A stretch of 64,000 bases of DNA from positions 1,736,001 through 1,800,000 of the forward strand of contig NZ_CP109090.1 in the NCBI RefSeq assembly GCF_035917575.1. The letters are read 5' to 3'. The notes beneath the pieces are model-generated. The model worked only from the letters and a program-made list of their open reading frames with translations. It was not told the DNA's origin and made no database searches. Positions within the stretch are counted from its first letter, which is position 1; each line of letters starts with the position of its first letter. Made by a program: the position numbers and the translations under genes. Below, one piece after another: positions 21,861-30,259 of this stretch. This DNA is from Streptomyces sp. NBC_01788 (lineage in GTDB: Bacteria; Actinomycetota; Actinomycetes; Streptomycetales; Streptomycetaceae).

Positions 21861-22724
21861 CTACTGGTTGCGGGTGGCGGAGCGGCATCCTCCGGAGCCG
21901 CGCTGCGCACGGGCCGACGCGTACAGACATACGGCGGCGGCGGTCGCGAGGTTCAGGCTCTCGGCCTTTCCGTGGATCGGGACCCGTACGACGGCGTCGG
22001 CGAGGGCGCGGGTGTCCTCCGGCAGGCCCCAGGCCTCGTTGCCGAACACCCAGGCGGTGGGGCCGCCCATGGTGCCGTGGTCGAGCTCGTCGTCCAGGTC
22101 GTCCTCGCCCGCGCCGTCGGCGGCGAGGATGCGCACCCCGGCGTCCCTGAGCGCGGCGACGGCCCGCTCGACGGGGACGCCGACGGCCACGGGCAGGTGG
22201 AAGAGGGAGCCGACGGAGGCCCGGACGGCCTTGGGGTTGTAGAGGTCGACGGAGGCGTCCGTGAGGACGACGGCCTCGGCTCCGGCGGCGTCGGCGCAGC
22301 GCAGGACGGTGCCGGCGTTTCCGGGGTCGCGCACATGGGCGAGGACGGCGACGAGCTTCGGGCGGGCCGCGACGATGTCCTCGAAGGGGGTGTCGAGGAA
22401 CCGGCAGACGCCGACGAGTCCCTGCGGGGTGACGGTGGTGGAGATGTCGGCGATGACGTCGTCGGCGGCGAGGTGGATCCGGGCCCCCGCGGCACGGGCC
22501 TCGCCCACGATGTCGGCGTACCGTTCGGCGGCCTCGACCGTGGCGAACAGTTCGACGAGGGTGGGCGTGTCGCCGGCCCGGTGCGCCGCCGCCTCCCGAA
22601 CGGCCTGCGGCCCCTCCGCGAGGAACAGCCGCTCCTTGCCCCGGAAGTTCCGCTTGGCCAGCCGCCGCGCTGCCGAGACGCGGGGCGAGCGGGGGGAGAT
22701 CAGGTCAGGGGTGGCGGGGGCCAT
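21861..22724 (-). CDS. SpoU/TrmH-family RNA 2'-O-methyltransferase
   Basis: The 287-residue protein joins an N-terminal SpoU substrate-binding domain (about 20-100, RNFRGKERLFLAEGPQAV) to a SPOUT catalytic domain. The three knot motifs are VLAHVRDPGNAGTVLRCADA, WVFGNEAWGLPEDT and VRVPIHGKAESLNLATAAAV. It methylates a ribose in rRNA or tRNA using S-adenosylmethionine; the exact nucleotide is unknown. Start ATG 22724 gives the usual family N-terminus. A terminator separates it from rplT. Confidence 0.93.
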   Translation of the reverse strand: MAPATPDLISPRSPRVSAARRLAKRNFRGKERLFLAEGPQAVREAAAHRAGDTPTLVELFATVEAAERYADIVGEARAAGARIHLAADDVIADISTTVTPQGLVGVCRFLDTPFEDIVAARPKLVAVLAHVRDPGNAGTVLRCADAAGAEAVVLTDASVDLYNPKAVRASVGSLFHLPVAVGVPVERAVAALRDAGVRILAADGAGEDDLDDELDHGTMGGPTAWVFGNEAWGLPEDTRALADAVVRVPIHGKAESLNLATAAAVCLYASARAQRGSGGCRSATRNQ

Positions 22725-22825
22725 GGAGAGCTTCACCTTCGGTAGGAACGTTCCGCCGCGGCGGCGATCAGCCGGCGGTCCCGGGCGGTGCGGACATGCC
22801 TCGGTCACCGCACGGCGCACATACG

Positions 22826-22856
22826 ACGGACCCGCAGGCAGAGCCCACGGGTCCGT
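22826..22856 (-). terminator. Terminator after rplT
   Basis: A 9-bp stem (ACGGACCCG with CGGGTCCGT) and a 13-nt loop lie 31 nt downstream of the rplT stop on the minus strand. No U-tract is present. Confidence 0.65.
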
Positions 22857-22886
22857 ATGGATCGCACCGGCCGGGCCGGCGCCGCG

Positions 22887-23270
22887 TCACGCTGCCTTGG
22901 GCGCGTTGACGTCGCTCGGCAGGGCCTTCTGAGCGACCTCGACGAGCGCGGCGAACGCGCCGGCGTCGTTGACGGCCAGCTCGGCCAGGATCTTGCGGTC
23001 GACCTCGACGTTCGCGGCCTTCAGACCCTGGATGAAGCGGTTGTACGTGATGCCGTTGGCGCGGGCAGCGGCGTTGATGCGCTGGATCCACAGCTGACGG
23101 AAGTCGCCCTTGCGCTTCTTGCGGTCGTTGTAGTTGTAGACCAGCGAGTGGGTGACCTGCTCCTTGGCCTTGCGGTACAGGCGCGAACGCTGACCGCGGT
23201 AGCCGGAGGCCTGCTCGAGGATCGCCCGGCGCTTCTTGTGGGCGTTTACTGCCCGCTTGACGCGTGCCAC
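22887..23270 (-). CDS. rplT: 50S ribosomal protein L20
   Basis: The 127-residue L20 binds 23S rRNA early in large-subunit assembly. The basic N-terminus ([14 protein letters not shown]) and the family core [20 protein letters not shown] are intact. The GTG at 23270 follows an AAGGAG site. In Firmicutes and enterobacteria L20 represses infC-rpmI-rplT by binding leader or intercistronic RNA; whether it does so here is unknown. Confidence 0.98.
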   Translation of the reverse strand: MARVKRAVNAHKKRRAILEQASGYRGQRSRLYRKAKEQVTHSLVYNYNDRKKRKGDFRQLWIQRINAAARANGITYNRFIQGLKAANVEVDRKILAELAVNDAGAFAALVEVAQKALPSDVNAPKAA

Positions 23271-23384
23271 TTGATTAACTCCTTGTAGCGGGGCCGTGGG
23301 TGTCCTCACACGGCCCGGAAACGATTGGGTCCCGGTTCTGACGTACGGGGCGCGGGGATCGCGGGGCGATCACGCGCCGCCGTG

Positions 23385-23579
23385 TCACTTGCCGAGAAGC
23401 TTCTTGATCTTCTTGGCGTCGCCCGGGGCCATCTCGGCGTTGCCGGTGAGGCGACGCGTCAGACGGGACGACTTGTGCTCGAGCAGGTGGCGCTTGCCGG
23501 CGCGCTCACGGAGCACCTTGCCGGAGCCGGTGACCTTGAAGCGCTTGCTGGCACCGCTGTGCGACTTGTTCTTCGGCAT
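23385..23579 (-). CDS. rpmI: 50S ribosomal protein L35
   Basis: This 64-residue L35 starts [20 protein letters not shown] and is rich in Lys and Arg. It is the middle gene of infC-rpmI-rplT, with an AGGAGAG ribosome-binding site. The gaps on both sides (108 and 114 bp) are longer than in most bacteria and may carry control structures. Confidence 0.98.
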   Translation of the reverse strand: MPKNKSHSGASKRFKVTGSGKVLRERAGKRHLLEHKSSRLTRRLTGNAEMAPGDAKKIKKLLGK

Positions 23580-23687
23580 AGCGCCGTTCTCTCCTCGTAG
23601 GTGGCGCTCCGATGCCCGGTCGCGAGAACCGGGCACGGTGGAGCGTCGCTGTATCGGTTACGTCCTGGGACCGGGTGGTCCCGGGGG

Positions 23688-24362
23688 TCACGCCTCGGCG
23701 TGCTCCTCGGCCGGCGCCTCGGCGTCCGCGACGTCCGCGGCGTCCGCGACGTCCGCGGCGTCTGCGGCGTTCTGCGAGCGGCCCGGGTTGGCCTTCGCGT
23801 CGGCCTTGCGGGCCTCCTGCGCCTGGCGGGCCTCGGCCATCGCCTCGGTCTTCTTCTTGTGCGGACCGAGAACCATGATCATGTTGCGGCCGTCCTGCTT
23901 CGGGTTCGACTCAACGAAGCCGAGGTCCTGGACGTCCTCCGCGAGCCGCTGCAGCAGCCGGTAGCCCAGCTCGGGCCGGGACTGCTCGCGACCACGGAAC
24001 ATGATCGTGATCTTGACCTTGTCGCCCTGCTTGAGGAACCGGACGACGTGACCCTTCTTGGTGTCGTAGTCGTGCGGGTCGATCTTCGGCCGGAGCTTCA
24101 TCTCCTTGATGACCGTGTGCGCCTGGTTCTTGCGCGCCTCACGGGCCTTCATGGCCGACTCGTACTTGAACTTCCCGTAGTCCATGAGCTTGCAGACGGG
24201 CGGACGGGCGTTCGCCGCGACCTCGACCAGGTCCAGGTCGTACTCCTGCGCAAGCTCCAGTGCCTTCGCGAGCGGCACGATGCCGACCTGCTCGCCACTG
24301 GGACCGACAAGTCGCACCTCGGGAACGCGAATCCGGTCGTTGATGCGGGGCTCGGCGCTGAT
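23688..24362 (-). CDS. infC: Translation initiation factor IF-3 with probable ATC start codon
   Basis: IF-3 binds the 30S subunit and rejects incorrect start codons. The conserved N-terminal residues [14 protein letters not shown] lie upstream of the first GTG (24317), so that GTG cannot be the real start. Reading back in frame there is no ATG, GTG or TTG before the gene's own ribosome-binding site. The codon properly spaced after GAGGAGG is ATC at 24360-24362, giving [15 protein letters not shown] and 224 residues. Rare starts let IF-3 repress itself, as with AUU in E. coli. The C-terminus has an Ala/Asp-rich tail with repeated [13 protein letters not shown]. Confidence 0.95.
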   Translation of the reverse strand: MSAEPRINDRIRVPEVRLVGPSGEQVGIVPLAKALELAQEYDLDLVEVAANARPPVCKLMDYGKFKYESAMKAREARKNQAHTVIKEMKLRPKIDPHDYDTKKGHVVRFLKQGDKVKITIMFRGREQSRPELGYRLLQRLAEDVQDLGFVESNPKQDGRNMIMVLGPHKKKTEAMAEARQAQEARKADAKANPGRSQNAADAADVADAADVADAEAPAEEHAEA

Positions 24363-24680
24363 GGATCCTCCTCGGTTAGCACCACACGGCGGTCTGGCGG
24401 ACGGCCGCGTACTCTGTGTTCGACAGACCTAACCGCGCCGAAGCACGAAAAATGCCCCGGACGATCACAGGCGGGGCTCCTCGAACTACCGGAACGACCG
24501 CCGCGATGGCCGCGGGGCGCACTTCGGACGGATCACCGCCGCTGGGACGGGACCGTCTGACCGGTGACCCGCCGCCCTGAGGGCGGTCAGGTGGGAGTTC
24601 GAAGCCTCCACTTGTGGGCCGGGCCCGTATGCCTTGGCTTTCACCTTGGGCATACACGTCCAGCCGGTCGTCACACAAGG
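24363..24680 (-). promoter_or_regulatory. Long structured leader of infC-rpmI-rplT
   Basis: About 300 nt precede infC. A 7-bp hairpin (GTATGCC with GGCATAC, 24627-24655) is followed by an attenuator-like hairpin (24447-24477). CGGTTAG (24429-24435) can pair with CTAACCG (24373-24379), which directly abuts the ribosome-binding site. A second GCTAACC at 24679-24685 could compete for the same segment if it is transcribed, or it may be part of the -10 element (TAACCT). This is consistent with control at both attenuation and initiation. The 404-bp gap up to the next gene (24767) holds no protein gene I can support. Confidence 0.6.
24447..24477 (-). terminator. Attenuator-like intrinsic terminator in the infC leader
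   Basis: On the minus strand GCCCCG, a 12-nt loop and CGGGGC are followed at once by ATTTTTCG. The stem ends about 90 nt upstream of the ATC start, inside the leader rather than after a gene. U-tracts are rare in this genome, which makes the signal stand out. Confidence 0.65.
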
Positions 24681-24766
24681 TTAGCAGGATCGATGGGGAA
24701 GGGCTAATTCAAGCTGTCCGGGCCTCGCTGCCGGAACGCCCCCGTCCTGCACCTATCGTGTGGGGC

Positions 24767-25135
24767 ATGAGTGAGACCTCCCCCTCCGGCCCCGCCGAGC
24801 AGCCCGACTTCGACGCCATGACCCGCGACATCGCGGAGGTGCCGGCGGTCGAGGTGATCGTGACGGTCGCCGTCAACCTGATGAGCGCCGCCGCCGTGAA
24901 GCTCGGTCTGACCGAGGAGGGCGACAAGTACAAGGACCTGGACGAGGCGCGCAAGCTGGTCGGCGCGCTCGCGGGCCTGCTGGACGCGAGCGCCACCGAG
25001 ATCAGCTCCTTCCACGCGGCACCGCTGCGCGACGGCCTGAAGTCGCTGCAGCTGGCCTTCCGCGAGGCCTCCGTCGTCCCGGACGAGCCGGGTCAGGGCC
25101 CGGGCGAGAAGTACACCGGGCCGATCTACGGCTGA
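24767..25135 (+). CDS. DUF1844 family protein
   Basis: This 122-residue protein has the DUF1844 core: DFDAMTRDIAEVPAVEVI, then NLMSAAAVKLGL, and a helical DEARKLVGALAGLLD. No signal peptide is present. TATCGT lies 7 nt before the ATG, the spacing seen for leaderless Streptomyces transcripts. It is divergent from infC. The family is conserved in actinobacteria and its function is not established. Confidence 0.85.
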   Translation: MSETSPSGPAEQPDFDAMTRDIAEVPAVEVIVTVAVNLMSAAAVKLGLTEEGDKYKDLDEARKLVGALAGLLDASATEISSFHAAPLRDGLKSLQLAFREASVVPDEPGQGPGEKYTGPIYG

Positions 25136-25182
25136 CCGCTCCCGCCGGTCCCCGGATCCTGACTCATCCGGTCACCGCTGCG

Positions 25183-25935
25183 TCACGCAGCGGATCCCCG
25201 CTTCTTCACGTACAAGGGCTCGCCGGGCGGCGTCGCCCCGGCCGGCAGCAGTGCCAGGTCGAGGCCGCGCACCAGGCGGGCCCTCAGTGTCTCGCTGGCG
25301 GCGAGCCGCTCGGCGACGGCGCGGGCGGCCTCGGCGGGGGCAGTGGGGACGGACGGGTCGAGCACCAGCGCCAGGGTTCCGTCGGCCCGCCCCCGCCCGA
25401 GGTGGGCGCGCAGCACGGCGGGCTCCGCGGCGACGGCCTCCCGCACCGCGGTGACGACGGCCGGGTCGGCCAGCGGGTCGGTCGTCGTACGGCCCTCGGC
25501 GAGGGCGAGCAGGGCGGGTCCGGTCAGCTCGAACGGCACCGGGCCTGCCATGTCCAGCACCACCGTGTCCGCCTTCTCGTGTGCGGCGGCCTCCAGGACC
25601 TGGTGCAGCCGTACGGCCACGGGCCGGGCGTCCGGCTCCCAGCGGGCCAGGGCGTCGGTGGAGGTGAAGGCGGGCAGGGCGGTGCGGTGCCCGGCCTTGA
25701 GGGTGGGGACGGCCATCTCGCTGGTCTTCTCCCGGCGCAGCCCGTTCTCGTCCTCCTCGACCTCGCCGAGGACGGCCACCACGGGCACGAGCAGCCGTGC
25801 GCTCCTGAGCGCCTCCAGGACGGGTCCCAGGGCGGTGCGGTCCGCGGCCCAGGCGGTGAGCGCCGTGCTGAGCCCGGGGTCGGCGGAGCCGTCGTCGTCG
25901 GAGAAGCCGGAGTCGGGAATGTTCTTCATCGCCAC
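25183..25935 (-). CDS. SseB family protein
   Basis: The 250-residue protein matches the SseB N-terminal domain pattern: LLVPVVAVLGEVEEDE, then AVPTLKAGHRTALPAFTSTDALARW and GPVPFELTGPALLALAEG. SseB-type proteins have varied or unknown roles in actinobacteria. Nothing here suggests secretion. It converges with the DUF1844 gene and diverges from the serine hydrolase gene. The C-terminal half is less conserved to my eye. Confidence 0.8.
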   Translation of the reverse strand: MAMKNIPDSGFSDDDGSADPGLSTALTAWAADRTALGPVLEALRSARLLVPVVAVLGEVEEDENGLRREKTSEMAVPTLKAGHRTALPAFTSTDALARWEPDARPVAVRLHQVLEAAAHEKADTVVLDMAGPVPFELTGPALLALAEGRTTTDPLADPAVVTAVREAVAAEPAVLRAHLGRGRADGTLALVLDPSVPTAPAEAARAVAERLAASETLRARLVRGLDLALLPAGATPPGEPLYVKKRGSAA

Positions 25936-26066
25936 GATGCCGACCCTATCCGGGACGGTGCCCGCTCTCTCAGGGTCCCCTGGCCCATGTGCGGAACGGC
26001 TGTGAGGGACGTTCGGGCCCCGTATCGTCGGCGGCGGCGGACGGGCCGGGTGCGGGGAGGCGGACG

Positions 26067-26810
26067 GTGGAGACGGTGGGCGGAGGGTCGGGTCCGGTGC
26101 CGAGGCCGATGTCGGTACCGGTGTCGGTGTCGGTGACCGGGAGCGCGACCGTGGCGGTGGCGGTTCGCCACCTCGGCTCCGGGGTGAGCGCCGAGTGCGG
26201 CGACGCCGTGTTCGACACGGCGAGTATCGTCAAGGTCGACATCCTGGCGGCCCTGCTGCTGCGGGCCCAGGACACGGGGCGGCGGCTGACCGCGCGGGAG
26301 CGGACGTACGCGGCCGCGATGATCGAGAGCAGCTGCAACGACTCGGCGTCGGCGCTGTGGCGGGAGATCGGCGGCGCCGACGGCCTGAACGCGGCGAACG
26401 AGCGGTTCGGACTCACCCGGACCAGCGGCGGCGACGGTCCGCTGTGGGGTCTGACCCGCACCACGGCCGCCGATCAGCTCGCGCTGCTGGAGCAGGTGTT
26501 CGGCGCCCGCTCGGAGCTGAGCGGGGCCTCGCGGACGTACGTTCAGGGGCTCATGGGGCGGATCGTCCCGGGCCAGGACTGGGGTGTGTCGGCCGCCGCC
26601 GACGACTCCGGGTGGGCCCTGAAGAACGGCTGGATGCCGCGTGACGCGACCGGTCTGTGGGTCGTCAACAGCATCGGGCGGGTGACGGCCGGCGGCGACG
26701 AATACCTGGTGGCCGCCCTGTCCAGCGGCAACCCGACGAAGGAGCAGGGCATCGCCCTGGTGGAGGAGTCGGCCCGGTCGGCGGTGTCGGCGTACGGCCG
26801 GAGGGCGTGA
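26067..26810 (+). CDS. Serine hydrolase of the class A beta-lactamase fold
   Basis: The 247-residue protein has an S-x-x-K active-site motif (TASIVKVD near residue 52), an S-x-N-like motif (SSCNDSAS near 90) and KNGW near 190 in place of KTG. Such proteins may be D,D-peptidases, esterases or inactive beta-lactamase relatives. No clear signal peptide is seen. I chose GTG 26067 because GGGGAGG lies upstream; ATG 26109 is an alternative. There is no antibiotic-resistance context, so I do not call it a beta-lactamase. Confidence 0.75.
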   Translation: METVGGGSGPVPRPMSVPVSVSVTGSATVAVAVRHLGSGVSAECGDAVFDTASIVKVDILAALLLRAQDTGRRLTARERTYAAAMIESSCNDSASALWREIGGADGLNAANERFGLTRTSGGDGPLWGLTRTTAADQLALLEQVFGARSELSGASRTYVQGLMGRIVPGQDWGVSAAADDSGWALKNGWMPRDATGLWVVNSIGRVTAGGDEYLVAALSSGNPTKEQGIALVEESARSAVSAYGRRA

Positions 26811-26812
26811 TC

Positions 26813-26828
26813 CCCGGCCATGGCCGGG
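26813..26828. terminator. Short palindrome between convergent genes
   Basis: CCCGGCCATGGCCGGG is a perfect 16-bp palindrome right after the serine hydrolase stop and before the mycosin gene end. It could act as a weak bidirectional terminator, although with almost no loop. Confidence 0.35.
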
Positions 26829-26838
26829 ACCCCGGGCT

Positions 26839-28050
26839 CTACAGCCGGAAGCCGCTTCCGTCCTCGCGGCGGCCGCGCCACAGGACGATCGCCACGACCA
26901 GCATCACTCCCCCGGCACCGCCCGCGAGGGGGCCCGCCCAGCCCGAGGCGGCGGCGGACGACTCGGCGGAGTCGGGGCCGGGGCCGAAGTAGCGCTCGTC
27001 GTAGGACGCCGCGGTCAGGCCCTCGGGCTTGAGGCGGCCCGCGGCCCTGATGGCGGCGGCGGGGTCGATCATGCCGAAGCCGCGGGAGTCGTCACGGCCG
27101 CCGGTGGGGGCGTTGCGGGCCGTGTCCTCCAGGAGCTTCTTGATCTGGGCGGGGGTCAGGCCGGGGTGGGCGGCCTTGACGAGGGCGACGGCGCCGGAGA
27201 CGAAGGCGGAGGCGGCGCTCGTGCCCCAGCCCTCGTAGTACCGCTGGTCGGGGTCGGCGATGACGACGTCGACGCCGGGCGCGCTGACCGTCGCGTACCA
27301 GCGGCGGGTGGAGAAGGAGGCGCGGGTGCCGTAGCGGTCCACGGCGGTCGCGGCGATCACGCCCGGGTAGGCCGCCGGGTAGGAGATGTGGTCGCCCTTC
27401 TCGCCGCCGTTGCCGGCCGAGGCGACGACGACGGCGCCCTTGCTCAGCGCGTACTGGACGGCCTCGTCCTCGGCGGGTTCGGGGTGCGCGGAGTCCGAGT
27501 CGTCGCCGAGGGAGAGGTTGATGACGTCGGCGCCGTGGTCGGTGGCCCAGCGGATGCCCTCGGCGAGGGCGTTGCCCCGGCTGCTGCGGGCCTTGCCGCG
27601 GGCGGAGTCGTCCTCCTCCAGGATCACCCGCACGGGCAGGATCCTGGCCTCGGGCGCGATGCCGAGGACGCCGTCCGCGTTGCCGGGGCCGTGGCCGTGC
27701 CCGGCGATGATGCCGGCCATGGCGGTGCCGTGGCGGGCCCAGGGCCGGTCGCCGCGCCGCGCGCCGAAGCCGATCATGTCCTTGCCGGGCAGGACGTTGC
27801 CGCGCAGATCGGGGTGGTCGTCGTCGACGCCGGTGTCCAGGACGGCGACGGTGATGCCCTTGCCCTGGGTGGTGCGCCAGGCCTCCTGGGTGTGCATGGC
27901 CTCGAGGCCCCACTGCTGGGCCCGGATGCTGTCGGCGTGCGCGACGGCGGACGGCACGAGGGCGAGGCAGGCGGCGAGGAACACGCTCGGGACGCCGACC
28001 GCGAGCGTCCTGCGCGGCCTGCGGTTCCCGGGCGTCACGGCGGCTGTCAC
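26839..28050 (-). CDS. Mycosin-like subtilisin protease (S8 family, membrane-anchored)
   Basis: The 403-residue protein has a signal segment (about residues 15-38), an S8 catalytic domain and a C-terminal membrane anchor (about 375-393) followed by Arg-rich residues. The triad is visible: Asp in VAVLDTGVDDDHPDL, His in ARHGTAMAGIIAG and Ser in WGTSAASAFVSGAVALVKAA. This architecture is that of type VII secretion mycosins. No ESX secretion gene is nearby. Its GTG overlaps the stop of the upstream membrane-protein gene as GTGA, so the two are probably co-translated. Confidence 0.88.
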   Translation of the reverse strand: MTAAVTPGNRRPRRTLAVGVPSVFLAACLALVPSAVAHADSIRAQQWGLEAMHTQEAWRTTQGKGITVAVLDTGVDDDHPDLRGNVLPGKDMIGFGARRGDRPWARHGTAMAGIIAGHGHGPGNADGVLGIAPEARILPVRVILEEDDSARGKARSSRGNALAEGIRWATDHGADVINLSLGDDSDSAHPEPAEDEAVQYALSKGAVVVASAGNGGEKGDHISYPAAYPGVIAATAVDRYGTRASFSTRRWYATVSAPGVDVVIADPDQRYYEGWGTSAASAFVSGAVALVKAAHPGLTPAQIKKLLEDTARNAPTGGRDDSRGFGMIDPAAAIRAAGRLKPEGLTAASYDERYFGPGPDSAESSAAASGWAGPLAGGAGGVMLVVAIVLWRGRREDGSGFRL

Positions 28051-29981
28051 GAGGGCTCCTCCGTGGCGGACTTGACGGTCTGGCGCAGGCCCCGTCCGAT
28101 GCGGTCGGCGAGACCCTGGGCCTCGTTGCCGAGGCCTGCCTGGGCGGCGGCGGTGGTGGCTCCCGACCGTGTCGCGTCGGCGGCGGGCTCCGGGGGGCCG
28201 GCGGCGCGGCCGTCGGCCCAGCCGGAGACGGCGTAGACGACCACCGGGGCCTCGGTCAGTACGGAGACGGTCCATGACGCGCGCTGCTTGTCGCCGAAGG
28301 CCGCGGCGACGGTGCCCTTGGCGGCATACGGGCGCGGCACGTGGTCGGTGCGCCGGGCGAGCCCCTCGTTCTCGAAGCGGGCGGCGAGGGAGGTCATGGC
28401 GGGGGCGTCGGCCTTGGTGAAGAGCAGGCCCACGGTGGTGACGTGGCTCTGGGTGGCGTCCGTGTAGGTGGCACGCAGCAGGCGGGCGCAGCCGACGGGG
28501 GCGAGGGCCTTGCGCAGCAGCGGGTCGAAGGCGCCCGCGCAGCCGCTGTCCGGGGCGACGGCGACGCGGGTCCAGGTGCGGGCGGCTCCGCCGGGTCCGG
28601 CGCCGTGGCCGTCCACGGTGGGCGGGAAGAGCTGGTCGACGGGGACGCTGTGCCACATGGCGCCCGCCGTGGCGAAGCCGCCCGCCGCACCGGACTTCCC
28701 CGGCTCCCCGGTGAGCCAGCTGCCGGTCACGGCGCCGCCGGTGAGCCCGAGCCCCAGCACCATGCAGGCGGCGGCGACGGCGACCCGCGGCCGTATCAGC
28801 GCGCCGGTCGCCCGGGTCCTCCGGTCGTACGCCTCCGGCTCCCCGAACCCCATGCCGAGTCCCGTCGCCGGCGCCATGGCCGCGCTCCAGGACAACGCCG
28901 GGTCGGGTACGGGAGCGGTACCCGTGGCACGCGGGGGTGTCGCGGCGGGGGCGCTCAGGTAGGCAGCGGTCGGTCGCGCCCGGCTCGTGCTCGCCGCCCC
29001 GCCGAGCGGCGAGGCACCGAAGGCGGCGTCCGGCCTGGGGTCACGTGCGGACGGAGGCGTCGTCGGGCGGGGCGGTGCGCTCGGCGCCGGGTTGTGGAGG
29101 GGGACGGGGCGCAGACGCCTGGTCGTCTCCGACACGCTCTCGACGGGCACGCCGCTGCCGCGCACCGCCGTCGAGGGGCGATGTCCTGGACGCGGGGGTA
29201 TGTTCCCGTCTTCGCGCCGGCCGGCGATCGCCGGCTCACCGGGGAAGCGAGTGGTGGCCCTCCCGGCCCCGGTGCCCGCACTCCCTGACGCGTCGTCGGC
29301 AGAGCCCCGCCCACCCGAAGGGCCGGGCCCGTGCGTCGTCGACGCGCCCGCGGAACGGCCCGCGACGCCGCCCCGGGTGTCGGCGGACGCCCCGGGGACC
29401 GTGGCGCGGCTTCCCCCGGCGGGGTCGGACGTCCCGGGCCCGGTGCCCGGCCGGGTCTCGTTGCCGACCGTCGGCGGTGCGTCCGGGAAGCGGGCCGAGG
29501 CGGCGGGAGGGGGCAGTGTCGCGGGGGGCGGTGTCGCAGGGGGCGTGGTGCTGCGGCGGGAGGGGGGACGGAAGTCCGGGAAACGGGGACGGGAGTCGGT
29601 GGCGGCCTGGGCGCCGTCGGCGCCGGGGCCGGAGCGAGGCGACTGGAAGCCGGTGCCGTACCCCGCCCGGTCGTTCGTGTCCGGACCAGCCGCTCCTCCC
29701 CCTGTCGCAACAGGAGAGGAGCCCCCCACGCCCGAAGCACCGGAACCCGCCGAAGCCCCACGCGGGGAAGCGTTCAGGCTCGAAGCCGCGGGACCCGTTG
29801 ACGCACCACGCGCCTGCGCGGACGTACCGCCGCCAAGCGTCGGCCGTGTCGCGCCCGCGGCAGGTGCGGGCTCGTTGGGTGGGCCGTCGGTGGCGGGGGC
29901 CGGCGTGTCCGGGTCGCCGTCGCCGCCCGTGGGCCCGACGGGTTGTGGGGGGACGGGGGCGTGGCGCGCTTCCGTGCTCAT
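28047..29981 (-). CDS. Membrane protein with long disordered Pro/Ser/Gly-rich N-terminus
   Basis: The 644-residue product has a low-complexity N-terminal region of almost 400 residues rich in Pro, Gly, Ser, Thr and Arg. One transmembrane helix (about 399-420, AAACMVLGLGLTGG) follows, then an extracytoplasmic domain of about 200 residues with two Cys in ALAPVGCAR and SGCAGAF. The start at 29981 follows ACGGGGGG. It is coupled to the mycosin-like gene and may be its partner or substrate. I do not recognise the C-terminal domain. Confidence 0.75.
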   Translation of the reverse strand: MSTEARHAPVPPQPVGPTGGDGDPDTPAPATDGPPNEPAPAAGATRPTLGGGTSAQARGASTGPAASSLNASPRGASAGSGASGVGGSSPVATGGGAAGPDTNDRAGYGTGFQSPRSGPGADGAQAATDSRPRFPDFRPPSRRSTTPPATPPPATLPPPAASARFPDAPPTVGNETRPGTGPGTSDPAGGSRATVPGASADTRGGVAGRSAGASTTHGPGPSGGRGSADDASGSAGTGAGRATTRFPGEPAIAGRREDGNIPPRPGHRPSTAVRGSGVPVESVSETTRRLRPVPLHNPAPSAPPRPTTPPSARDPRPDAAFGASPLGGAASTSRARPTAAYLSAPAATPPRATGTAPVPDPALSWSAAMAPATGLGMGFGEPEAYDRRTRATGALIRPRVAVAAACMVLGLGLTGGAVTGSWLTGEPGKSGAAGGFATAGAMWHSVPVDQLFPPTVDGHGAGPGGAARTWTRVAVAPDSGCAGAFDPLLRKALAPVGCARLLRATYTDATQSHVTTVGLLFTKADAPAMTSLAARFENEGLARRTDHVPRPYAAKGTVAAAFGDKQRASWTVSVLTEAPVVVYAVSGWADGRAAGPPEPAADATRSGATTAAAQAGLGNEAQGLADRIGRGLRQTVKSATEEPS

Positions 29982-30259
29982 GCACCCCCCGTTTCCTCGT
30001 GCCCGTGCCGTTTCACCGGGCACGGTCGTCCTCGTCGCCCCGCCCGGCGCGGACTCGTCGTCACCGGACACGCATACCCGTACGAGCGAACCGCCATCCC
30101 GGCTCAACGCTGCGGCCGGAATCACTTCCTGGTTCCGCCGTGCGTGCGCGTCACTCTACGGGCTGCCCCGGCCCCGGCGGGAACCAGTCCGCGAGGCCAG
30201 GGGGATCTGCCCGGAACATCCCCCTACCCTGCGGTAATCAGGTCTGGCAGGCTGCGTCC

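Noticed and set aside
24486..24653. Possible leader peptide upstream of infC, starting MPKVKAKAYG
   Set aside because: There is no ribosome-binding site before the ATG, and the start overlaps a 7-bp hairpin. The frame continues as low-complexity sequence. The stretch is better explained as structured leader RNA.
26067..26810. Beta-lactamase antibiotic resistance gene
   Set aside because: The fold and S-x-x-K are present, but KTG is replaced by KNG, no clear signal peptide is seen and there is no regulator or resistance context. A general serine-hydrolase call is safer.
28937..30259. Long plus-strand frame preceding the PLP enzyme
   Set aside because: It is antisense to the disordered membrane-protein gene and composed of low-complexity Arg/Pro codons. 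The enzyme's family-like sequence begins only at ATG 30260.
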